Shown here: positions 45,843-52,942 of the stretch, piece after piece
How positions within the stretch are numbered: the first letter of the stretch is position 1
Layout: the number at the start of each line of letters is the position of its first letter
NCBI RefSeq assembly: GCF_014268805.2
Contig: NZ_JABWRF020000001.1
Location: 2,023,792-2,087,791, forward strand
Origin: Pseudomonas farsensis
GTDB taxonomy: Bacteria; Pseudomonadota; Gammaproteobacteria; Pseudomonadales; Pseudomonadaceae
Direction of reading: 5' to 3'
DNA: 64,000 nt
Position numbers and translations under genes: made by a program
The notes under the pieces: generated by a model
What the model saw: only the letters and a program-made list of their open reading frames with translations
Database searches by the model: none
Told to the model about the DNA's origin: nothing

Positions 45843-46418
45843 ATGCCTGCCCCCCTGCCCCCCTGCTCTATCCTGATCCTCGCCGGTGGCCGTGGCCAGC
45901 GCATGGGCGGGCGCGACAAGGGCTTGCTGGCCTGGCATGACGAGCCGCTAGTGGCTCATGTGCAGCGCGCGGTCCGCGAGTTGTCCGATGACGTGGTGAT
46001 TTCCTGCAACCGTAACCAGGCCGACTACGCCGTGTACGCTGACCAATTGGTGGGCGATGCCGAGGCCGGGTTTCCGGGCCCGCTCGCGGGGGTAATTGCA
46101 GGCCTCAAGGCTGCCCGGCATGAATGGGTGGTGCTGCTGGCATGCGATGCGCCGCTGGTTGATCAGGCGCTGGTGCAGGCGCTCCGGCACGTGGCTTGTG
46201 AACATGGCAGTGCTGCGATGGTACGCCAGTGCGGCTACTGGCAGCCGATGTTCAGCGTGCTGCCACGGCGCATGCTGCCTGCGCTGGAGCAGGCCTGGGT
46301 GGCGGGCGAGCGGAGTTTGCAGAAGGCTCTGCGGGTAGCGCCGGTGCAGGCGTTGGAATGTACGCCGGAAGATATGCGGTTGGCCAACTTCAACAGCCCG
46401 GAGTTGCTGGAGGATTGA
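45843..46418 (+). CDS. mobA: Molybdenum cofactor guanylyltransferase
   Basis: 191 residues from ATG 45843 (MPAPLPPCSILILAGGRG). It attaches GMP to molybdopterin to form the bis-MGD cofactor. Signatures: LILAGGRGQRMGGRDKGLL (GTP-binding LAGGxxxRMGGxDK), LLACDAPLVDQALVQAL with the metal-binding Asp, and GYWQPMFSVL. An earlier non-ATG start would overlap the terminator and is rejected. It is probably transcribed separately from the RND operon. Converges with the Ku gene. Confidence 0.93.
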   Translation: MPAPLPPCSILILAGGRGQRMGGRDKGLLAWHDEPLVAHVQRAVRELSDDVVISCNRNQADYAVYADQLVGDAEAGFPGPLAGVIAGLKAARHEWVVLLACDAPLVDQALVQALRHVACEHGSAAMVRQCGYWQPMFSVLPRRMLPALEQAWVAGERSLQKALRVAPVQALECTPEDMRLANFNSPELLED

Positions 46419-46555
46419 GCAACGTTAGGGCAGGCTCTTAAGCGCTTTGGGGAATATCGATACACCGTTGGGCTTGATCGGAATGCCGAACCACCGCGAT
46501 AGCGGCAGATCAGACAACGCCACTCGGCGCGCTGGCCATCGCGGGGCAAGCCCGC

Positions 46556-46787
46556 CACGCGGGCCGTGCTCAACCGCAACATTGCTGGTTGGACCCAATC
46601 CTGTGAAAAATGATAGAGAGCCGTGGCGAGCGGGCTTGTCCCGCGTTGGGCTGCGCAGCAGCCCTGAAAACCCAAGGGGCTGCTGCGCAGCCCAACGCGG
46701 GACAAGCCCGCTCGCCACAAGGGAGCTCGCCACAAGGAGATATGTCTGGTGGGAACAGGCTTGTACAAAACTATAGAATCTCCCACG
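46556..46787. repeat. Composite repeat copy 3
   Basis: Third copy of the composite repeat, about 232 bases: CAACCGCAACATTGCTGGTTGG core, inner inverted repeat about 46623-46719 with GTGGCGAGCGGGCTTGTCCC arms, then the tail GGGAACAGGCTTGTACAAAA. It lies between the converging mobA and Ku genes. The outer REP start is degenerate compared with copies 1 and 2. The remaining bases 46419-46555 and 46788-46880 show no gene. Confidence 0.85.
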
Positions 46788-46880
46788 CTGCCCAGTTCTC
46801 TGCGCGACAGCTCAGCCAGGAAGGGCTGGGTGACCCCACACAGAGTATGAGGGTGGGCGTTTTCTGCGCCACTCGGGGCC

Positions 46881-47720
46881 TCACGACGCTTTGCGCGGGC
46901 GCTTGGCGGTTTTTTTGTCTTTGGGCGTTTTGCCGCCGCCCAGGCTGCGCTTGAGCAGTTCGGTAAGGTCGAGAATATCCGCACTCTTGCCGCCCTCTGC
47001 AGCCTTGCCCTGCTCCACCGTGGCGATCTTGCCTTTGCTGGCTTTTTCTTCCACTAGGTCCATGATCGTCTGGCGGAACGCATCGTGGTAGTCGTCCGGC
47101 GCCCACGGCCCGCTCATGTCCTCGACCAGGCGCTTGGCCATGTCCAGTTCACGCTTGTCGACCTTGGCCTCACGCACGCTTTTGTCCAGCTCAAGGCTTT
47201 CCACGTCGCGCACCTCGTCAGGCCAGCGCAGGGTAATCAATACCAGTGCGTCATCCAAAGAGCGCACCAGGGCAAGGTGCTGGCGGGTGTGCAGCACCAC
47301 TGTGGCGAGGGCCACTTTGCCGGTTTTCTCCAGGGTTTCACGCAGCAGCGCATAGACCTTGCCGCCGCGCTTGTCGGGGCTTAGGTAATACGGGGTATCG
47401 AAGTGCTGCAGCGGTATCTCGTTCGCCTTGATGAACGAGAAGATATCGATGGTTTGCGTGGCCTCCGGCCGCGCCTTGCGGATCTCATCCTCGCTGATCA
47501 CCACATAACGGCCCTTCTCGAACTCCACACCTTTGACGATGTTGTCCTTGTCGATGTCCTTGCCGGTGACTTTGTTTATGCGCTTGTAGCCCACCGGTTC
47601 CATACTGCGCTTGTCGAGCCAGTCGAAATCGATGCGTTCGCTACTCACCGCAGTGTTGAGCGACACGGGGATGTGCACCAGGCCAAAGCTGATCGCACCT
47701 TTCCAGATAGCCCGGGCCAT
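46881..47720 (-). CDS. ku: Ku-type DNA end-binding protein
   Basis: 279 residues from ATG 47720 (MARAIWKGAISFGLVHIPV) with GGAGGAG upstream; the longer frame has a non-ATG start. It matches bacterial Ku: KWKGAISFGLVHIPVSL-type N-terminus, KDNIVKGVEFEKGRYVVIS, YLSPDKRGGKVYALLRE and the beta-barrel core, ending in a Lys-rich tail (PKDKKTAKRPRKAS). Ku binds double-strand ends for non-homologous end joining with LigD. No ligD is present in this window. Confidence 0.95.
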   Translation of the reverse strand: MARAIWKGAISFGLVHIPVSLNTAVSSERIDFDWLDKRSMEPVGYKRINKVTGKDIDKDNIVKGVEFEKGRYVVISEDEIRKARPEATQTIDIFSFIKANEIPLQHFDTPYYLSPDKRGGKVYALLRETLEKTGKVALATVVLHTRQHLALVRSLDDALVLITLRWPDEVRDVESLELDKSVREAKVDKRELDMAKRLVEDMSGPWAPDDYHDAFRQTIMDLVEEKASKGKIATVEQGKAAEGGKSADILDLTELLKRSLGGGKTPKDKKTAKRPRKAS

Positions 47721-47821
47721 GGCCGGCTCCTCCAAGGTTTGGTTATCCGTTACGCTGCGCAGCCGAAAGCTCGCTTGTTACAGTCGACTGCGCCGGGCAC
47801 GAAAGGTTTGCTCTAGATGCG

Positions 47822-48727
47822 TTACGGCAACGGGTTGCCGCCGGTTACGCCGAACACCTCACCGGTGATGTAGCTCGACTCCTGGCTGGCCAGCAGCACG
47901 TACAACGGTGCGCATTCTGCCGGTTGGCCAGGGCGTTTCATCGGCGTTTGCGAACCGAACTCCGGGATTTTCTCCGGCGGCTGGCCGCCACTTGGCTGCA
48001 ATACAGTCCAGATCGGCCCCGGCGCCACCGCATTGACCCGGATACCGCGCTCGATCACCTGTTTGGCCAAGGCCTTGGTGAAAGCGACGATGGCAGCCTT
48101 GGTGGTGGCGTAATCGAGCAAGGTCGCCGAGGGCTGATACGACTGGATAGACGCGGTATTGATGATGGTCGCACCCGCCGGCATCAACGGCACCGCGGCC
48201 TGGCACAGCCAGAACAGCGCATACACGTTGGTCTTCATGGTGTCGTCGAACTGCGCGTGGGTGATCTGGCTGATGTCCTTGCGCGCCTCCTGCTTGCCAG
48301 CGACGTTGACCAGGATATCCAGACCACCGAGCTGCTCGTGGGCCTGATCGACCAGCTGGCTGCAGAAACGCGGGTCTTTCAGGTCACCGGGGATAGCCAC
48401 CGCCTTGCGGCCCTCGGCCTCGATCAACGCCACCACTTCGCGGGCGTCTTTTTCTTCGGTGGGCAGGTAGTTGAGGGCGATATCGGCGCCTTCACGGGCG
48501 AAAGCGATGGCCGCAGCGCGGCCGATACCGGAGTCGGCGCCGGTAATCAGCGCCCGGCGCCCGGCCAGGCGGCCGAAGCCTTTGTAGGTGTCTTCACCGT
48601 GGTCGGGTTTCGGCTCCATGAGCGCGTCCAAACCCGGTGCCGCCTGGCCTTGGGCTGGAAATGGCGGGTGCGGATATTGGGTCAGCGGGTTTTGCAGGGT
48701 GAATTGGTCTTGAGGTTTACTCGGCAT
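47822..48727 (-). CDS. SDR-family oxidoreductase (YghA-like)
   Basis: 301 residues. The NAD(P)-binding motif [19 protein letters not shown] (about 60) and the catalytic Ser-Tyr-Lys: [23 protein letters not shown] (Ser about 194, Tyr-x3-Lys about 208-212). NVAGKQ replaces NNAG at the cofactor loop. The N-terminal extension (about 45 residues, [24 protein letters not shown]) is typical of the YghA/YdaD-type stress SDRs. Substrate unknown; often annotated as a glucose or NADP-dependent aldehyde reductase. It converges with nothing and follows Ku by about 100 bases on the same strand. Confidence 0.88.
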   Translation of the reverse strand: MPSKPQDQFTLQNPLTQYPHPPFPAQGQAAPGLDALMEPKPDHGEDTYKGFGRLAGRRALITGADSGIGRAAAIAFAREGADIALNYLPTEEKDAREVVALIEAEGRKAVAIPGDLKDPRFCSQLVDQAHEQLGGLDILVNVAGKQEARKDISQITHAQFDDTMKTNVYALFWLCQAAVPLMPAGATIINTASIQSYQPSATLLDYATTKAAIVAFTKALAKQVIERGIRVNAVAPGPIWTVLQPSGGQPPEKIPEFGSQTPMKRPGQPAECAPLYVLLASQESSYITGEVFGVTGGNPLP

Positions 48728-48846
48728 GGGATGCTCCTCGGTCGAAATGGCTGACTGGCCTAGGATGGCGCATACAGGTTTCGAATGAGGAGCTGAGGGA
48801 ATGGTTTGGTTGGGTCGTGATCAAGCCGATGAAAGGTAGCGGACGT

Positions 48847-49746
48847 TCATGAACCCTTACGCACGCGCAACGCCTCTATTTGCGATAACTTGGTGTAGAT
48901 ATCAATAACGACATCTGCGGACGCCCGTCTTTCAGAAGGTAATTTCCCATAAGAGGCAAGCTGATAATCTGTGAATGTCTTCCAGAACGCGTCGCGTTTA
49001 TAAGCCTCCACTTGGGCTTGACCCTCTATCGAATTAGCAGAGTTTGGCACTGACTCGCCGGAATGACGGCTTGCGCCCACGCTTTTGAGATTGTGTCGTG
49101 GCCGCCTCGACCCACGGATGCCAGGGAACAGTTTTCCAGCGATTAAAGCGTCAAGCGTTTCGACTGTGAGGCGATTATTATCCAGGTCAAACGCAGGAAG
49201 CATGGCATCTGGTCGGTTGCTGGCCACACGTTGTTTCAAGGAGGGAATAGCTGAGGCGCGACCAACTGTGGGGCTTAAACGGAGCGGCCCGTAAGTGGGC
49301 CGGAAAGCTCTGACCACGTGGCCCGTGGAGTCGCTGTAGTTCACTGGATCGCCGGCGCAGAAGCCATAGCAATTCACTCCTCCTTCCATGAACGGGCTCA
49401 GCGTGTCACGCGAGAGAAAACGCATTAGCCGCGGGCTGTAGACACGATACCCCTGCCCCAAGCAATACCCACTCAGCTGAGCATCCCACCGCTCGCCTTT
49501 AAACCTCGTACAGGAGAGGTAGCCAGGTTGTTTGCGCTCTTGCCCATAGGGGCCGTATCGAAATACAGCGTGGGTGAGTGCCGAATACGCGAACAATGCA
49601 CTTTGGGCTTCGTCGCAAGCCAACAACATCGCCTGCGCCCCATCGCATTGCGCCAGCGTTATCAACTGATGACGCACCAGCCTGCGGGGCCGATCAGTGA
49701 TGACAGCACTTAACTGCGCCTGTTGGTAGAAAAACCTCTCGTCCAT
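48847..49746 (-). CDS. Orphan RHS-core protein with unique C-terminal tail
   Basis: 299 residues from ATG 49746 (MDERFFYQQAQLSAV). It lacks RHS repeats but keeps the conserved RHS-associated core: GYCLGQGYRVYSPRLMRFLS, RDTLSPFMEGGVNCYGFCAG, then DPVNYSDSTGH (about 110-160). This is the standard junction after which the variable toxin begins; here about 140 residues follow (VRAFRPTYGPLRL... to the stop) with no recognised nuclease or other toxin motif. Such short Pseudomonas RHS proteins are common and may be tip modules recombined onto full RHS genes. No immunity gene is visible nearby. Function unknown. Confidence 0.75.
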   Translation of the reverse strand: MDERFFYQQAQLSAVITDRPRRLVRHQLITLAQCDGAQAMLLACDEAQSALFAYSALTHAVFRYGPYGQERKQPGYLSCTRFKGERWDAQLSGYCLGQGYRVYSPRLMRFLSRDTLSPFMEGGVNCYGFCAGDPVNYSDSTGHVVRAFRPTYGPLRLSPTVGRASAIPSLKQRVASNRPDAMLPAFDLDNNRLTVETLDALIAGKLFPGIRGSRRPRHNLKSVGASRHSGESVPNSANSIEGQAQVEAYKRDAFWKTFTDYQLASYGKLPSERRASADVVIDIYTKLSQIEALRVRKGS

Positions 49747-49890
49747 GACAGTCGCTCCCAAGATTTTGGAAAAGCATCACCCTCAAACTGAAATCGAACA
49801 ACTGCCGCTTATATCAGGTGGTGCCAGCAAACCCCACTCGACCACAGCGCTAAAGGCCACGCATTCCTCTGGATGGCAAAACCGCAGGCA

Positions 49891-50844
49891 TCAGCCGTTG
49901 CGTGTGACTCTCAGCTCAACCACCGCAATACGCTCGACGTTCTGGTAACCCACTTCAAGCAACTGTTCGCCGAATACATCCGGGTCAATTTCCTTGTAGC
50001 TCCAGCTCAGTTCAGGCCCCGCTAGGCGCAGACGGACCGCTTCGAGCAAGGCATCACGCCCCTCGACAATCGCAACCCCGGTGTACAACAGCAAGGTACC
50101 GCCTGGCGCCAGGCGTTCACGGGCCTGCTCGACAATACGCAGCGACAGCTCGGCACCCAGGCTGCCGCCGCCATGGCGATATACACGCTCACCGGCATCA
50201 AGCATGTAGGGCGGGTTGGCGACGATCAGGTCAAAGCGGCCGCTCAAGCCGTCCAGCAAGTCGCTTGGCTCGATCGACAGGTTGGTAACGCCAGCCAAAG
50301 CGGCGTTGATGGCTGTGTAGCGTAGCGCTTGCGGGTTGATGTCCACCGCGCTGACCTGCGCGTGCGGTGCGGCGCGGGCGATGATCAGGGCGCCGATTCC
50401 ACTGCCGCAACCGATGTCCACTGCGTGCTGAACCCGCTTGGGGCTGTGTTGCAGGTAGTCCTGGATTACCCGGGCAAAGCGATAGCTGTCGGGGCCGAAA
50501 AATACCGCGTCGCTGCTGTCCGTGGGCCACGCGGAATGCACCAGCAACAGGTCGTCCAGACTGGACCACCTTACGTTGCTGCGCAGGCGTTCGCCTTGGC
50601 TGACCAACACCTCGGCAGCTTCCAGCTGTTGCAGCTCATCGGGGCTCAGTAGCGAGGGCGCAAACGGGCGGCTCCAGCCAAACACATCGCGCAGGTTGCG
50701 CGCGCGCTGTGCCTCGGGCCGGGCGTTAACGTGGCTATGGGTGGCTGGGGTGACGCAAGTAAAGCGGTAGCCGTCGGCGCGCAGGCGGCGGCCAAGCTGC
50801 AGCAATGCTTCGTCGGCGCGGGCCTGTTGGTTTTCGAGCTGCAT
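49891..50844 (-). CDS. Class I SAM-dependent methyltransferase (NPPY type)
   Basis: 317 residues from ATG 50844. The SAM-binding motif I is AVDIGCGSGIGALIIARAAP (about 140), motif II is SAVDINPQAL, and motif IV is LIVANPPYMLDAGERV; NPPY is typical of N-methyltransferases acting on glutamine, adenine or guanine. Its start overlaps the preceding iron-enzyme stop by one base (TGATG), so the two are translationally coupled. The N-terminal 100 residues are variable and may bind the substrate. Alternatives: PrmB/HemK-type protein methylase or RlmG-like rRNA methylase; operon context favours a partner of the iron enzyme. Confidence 0.8.
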   Translation of the reverse strand: MQLENQQARADEALLQLGRRLRADGYRFTCVTPATHSHVNARPEAQRARNLRDVFGWSRPFAPSLLSPDELQQLEAAEVLVSQGERLRSNVRWSSLDDLLLVHSAWPTDSSDAVFFGPDSYRFARVIQDYLQHSPKRVQHAVDIGCGSGIGALIIARAAPHAQVSAVDINPQALRYTAINAALAGVTNLSIEPSDLLDGLSGRFDLIVANPPYMLDAGERVYRHGGGSLGAELSLRIVEQARERLAPGGTLLLYTGVAIVEGRDALLEAVRLRLAGPELSWSYKEIDPDVFGEQLLEVGYQNVERIAVVELRVTRNG

Positions 50845-52178
50845 CAGCGAGGCCCTCCTTGGGCAAGGCCTGTGGCGCGTACGTATGCACGGGTGGCGCG
50901 CAGGCCATCGGGTTCGGCATGTCGGTTACCGGCCATGGCGGATATAAGGCGCCCGACATCAAGCAGCGGCTGCGCTTGTGCATCGGACTGGGGCTCGAAG
51001 GCCAGCTGGTTTTCCCATTGCCCTGGCTGCACACGGCGGATTCGCGCGCCCTGCCAATCGCCTGCAATCCAATCGTGCCAAAGCTGTTTCTCGTAGGCGC
51101 TGAACACCCCGTACATCGCTGCAGCCGGGCCTTCGATCAGTGCCCAGAAGCGGCTTTGCTGAGGGTCGGTATTGCGCTGTATCCAACCCTGCGCTTGCAA
51201 CGCCTGGACAAACTCACCCATGCCACCGGGTTCTGCCAGCCATTGGTTGATGGTGCGGCCTTGCAGACGGCAGCGGTCGGCATGCATGAAGCGGCCAAAC
51301 ACGCGCTTGGCTTCCAGGCTGGCCAGCAACTCCGATTCAAGATCAAAGTCTGCAATCAGCGACGGGGTGTCGACACCAAGATCGTTAAGCCGGTAGCCAT
51401 TACGTACCCGCCGGTAGAAATCCTCACCATCGCGCAACTGAACAAAGGCTTCCAGCGAACGCCTTGCATGGCCGCTGGCGGCGTTGTCGATGGTCACATG
51501 CAGCTGGAAGTAATGGGCATCGATACCAAGCTCGGCGAGTTCATAGGTGGTGATCAACAGGTGCAACGGCGGCTGCTCGTAGCCCAGGTTGTAGCCGATT
51601 ACCTCCGGCAGCAAATCATCACCCGCCTGTCCGAGCGCCAGCTGTACCGCGCCTTGCAGGTAGCGTTCATCGCAAAGCGGCACAGGTTGCAGGCACCCCA
51701 GGCGGCTAAGCAGGCGCTGGTAGATCAGTACATGGTTGCAGCGGGGGTCGCCGTCGCCAAGTTCTTCAAGATAGGTGCGGATCAGGCCGTGGTAGCGCGG
51801 GTCGTGCCAGTGGCGCAACGTGCCGTGCAGCCAGGCGCCATCGACCGCTTTGGTCGGTGCCACTTGCTGCACGAACCACAATGCTTGGGCGCGGGTGGCG
51901 AAATAGCGGCGTGGCGAGCCCTGGCGGCGCTGCTCCAGGTACACCGCGTAAGCGTCAGCCACGGCGTCGGCGTGCTGGGCAGCCCAACGCGGCAATTGCG
52001 AAGGATCATCAGGCAGATCGTCGCTCAACTGCTCTGCGTGGCGTAGTTGTTCAGCCAGCCAAGCGCGAGAATCCACGCTGCGCCCCTCAAGCAGCGCTTG
52101 ATAGCGCAACTGCAGGCTACTACCGGCATGGGCTTGGCTCTTATGGGAAATCAAGGTCATACCTGGCCCCTTGCTCAT
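50844..52178 (-). CDS. Haem-oxygenase-like iron-containing redox enzyme
   Basis: 444 residues. The iron ligands of the HDO superfamily are visible: YLEELGDGDPRCNH (Glu138 or 139 and His149), PEVIGYNLGYE (Glu192/Glu201), and YFQLHVTIDNAASGH (His227, Asp231, His237). Start at ATG 52178 gives a four-base ATGA overlap with the upstream lipoprotein, a reason to prefer it over ATG 52160. HDO enzymes such as UndA, SznF and CADD use O2 on diverse small molecules. The C-terminal 200 residues are not part of that core. Three coupled genes (lipoprotein, iron enzyme, methyltransferase) suggest one small biosynthetic or modification pathway; the substrate is unknown. Confidence 0.8.
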   Translation of the reverse strand: MSKGPGMTLISHKSQAHAGSSLQLRYQALLEGRSVDSRAWLAEQLRHAEQLSDDLPDDPSQLPRWAAQHADAVADAYAVYLEQRRQGSPRRYFATRAQALWFVQQVAPTKAVDGAWLHGTLRHWHDPRYHGLIRTYLEELGDGDPRCNHVLIYQRLLSRLGCLQPVPLCDERYLQGAVQLALGQAGDDLLPEVIGYNLGYEQPPLHLLITTYELAELGIDAHYFQLHVTIDNAASGHARRSLEAFVQLRDGEDFYRRVRNGYRLNDLGVDTPSLIADFDLESELLASLEAKRVFGRFMHADRCRLQGRTINQWLAEPGGMGEFVQALQAQGWIQRNTDPQQSRFWALIEGPAAAMYGVFSAYEKQLWHDWIAGDWQGARIRRVQPGQWENQLAFEPQSDAQAQPLLDVGRLISAMAGNRHAEPDGLRATRAYVRATGLAQGGPR

Positions 52179-52354
52179 GGATTCTGCGGTTTTGTTTCCG
52201 GTGTGGGCTGAGTGGTGGGGGTGTCGGGCTTTTGCATCTGCAGCGACGGTTTGCTCTGGTCAGCGTCCTCGGCCGGGTGGTCGGTGTCGCGGTCGAAACA
52301 GCCACCAAGCAGGGTGATGCTGGCCAACAGGCAAAGTACGGGGGTAATGCGCAT
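52175..52354 (-). CDS. Small lipoprotein
   Basis: 59 residues from ATG 52354 (MRITPVLCLLASITLLGGC). The lipobox LLGGC gives an acylated Cys at residue 19, followed by FDRDTDHPAEDADQ and a Pro/Thr-rich tail (QKPDTPTTQPTPETKPQNP). It overlaps the iron-enzyme start by four bases, so it is the first gene of that operon. With no globular domain it may be a small surface or periplasmic anchor, or simply a co-transcribed stress lipoprotein. Confidence 0.75.
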   Translation of the reverse strand: MRITPVLCLLASITLLGGCFDRDTDHPAEDADQSKPSLQMQKPDTPTTQPTPETKPQNP

Positions 52355-52405
52355 AGCAGTATCTCCTGTGCAATGCCGGGCGAACCCGGCACTGCATGGC
52401 CTCAC

Positions 52406-52576
52406 TTACGAGCGGCCGCCCTTGCGGCCGGACTCGGTGGATGGACGCTGGTTGCCGCCGGAGCTTTGCCCGCCTTTGCGGCCGGCTTCGGACGCTTTTT
52501 CGCGGTCGTTGGCGAAGTTACCAGGGTTTTTCGAAGTGCCCTGGTTGCCCGTGCCGCTGTTCTCTTTGTTGGCCAT
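52406..52576 (-). CDS. KGG-domain stress-induced protein
   Basis: 56 residues from ATG 52576 (MANKENSGTGNQGTSKNPG). It is hydrophilic with the KGG motifs EAGRKGGQSSGG and ESGRKGGRS, as in Con-10/GsiB-type stress proteins. These are induced in stationary phase or by drying. It lies about 50 bases upstream of the lipoprotein operon on the same strand and could share its promoter. Confidence 0.85.
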   Translation of the reverse strand: MANKENSGTGNQGTSKNPGNFANDREKASEAGRKGGQSSGGNQRPSTESGRKGGRS

Positions 52577-52942
52577 GGTCTTCAACCTCGAGTGGCTAAG
52601 GATGTGCACGGCTGCATGCCGTACATGAGTTGGGAGGCCCTCCCGAGCCGCGGATTCGATTTATTGCTCAGTGGTCGGACCAGCGGCGCTAAACAAGCAG
52701 CGAGGGTATATCTGGTGCGCTAAAAGGTCCGGGGCGGCAGCAGCGCAAGAGCAGTGTGCACAGCACTCGACAGCACCGCACCTGATAATTCTGCTAGTTG
52801 TCAATGTTGTGGGGCTACTGGAGGATTTGATCAGGCATTGTTTGGCTCCATGAGCGGGCCTTATCCCAACCTGCACTCAGCAAGGTCGTCGAAGACCTGG
52901 ATGCCGGGTGCTTAAAGTCCGAATATATTGAGGAACACCGCC
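52577..52942. other. Intergenic region without a supported gene
   Basis: 366 bases between the KGG protein and the P47-like gene, which are divergent. Short frames in it have no coding character. GAGGA lies before the ATG at 52943. AT-rich sequence around 52785-52805 (TAATTCTGCTAGTTGTCAAT) may hold a promoter, but no complete -35/-10 pair is convincing. Confidence 0.5.

Noticed and set aside
46425..46984. Frames between mobA and Ku
   Set aside because: Repeat-derived; one also overlaps the 3' end of Ku.
52661..52876. Small frames in the gap before the P47-like gene
   Set aside because: No ribosome-binding site, no domain, both strands similar.
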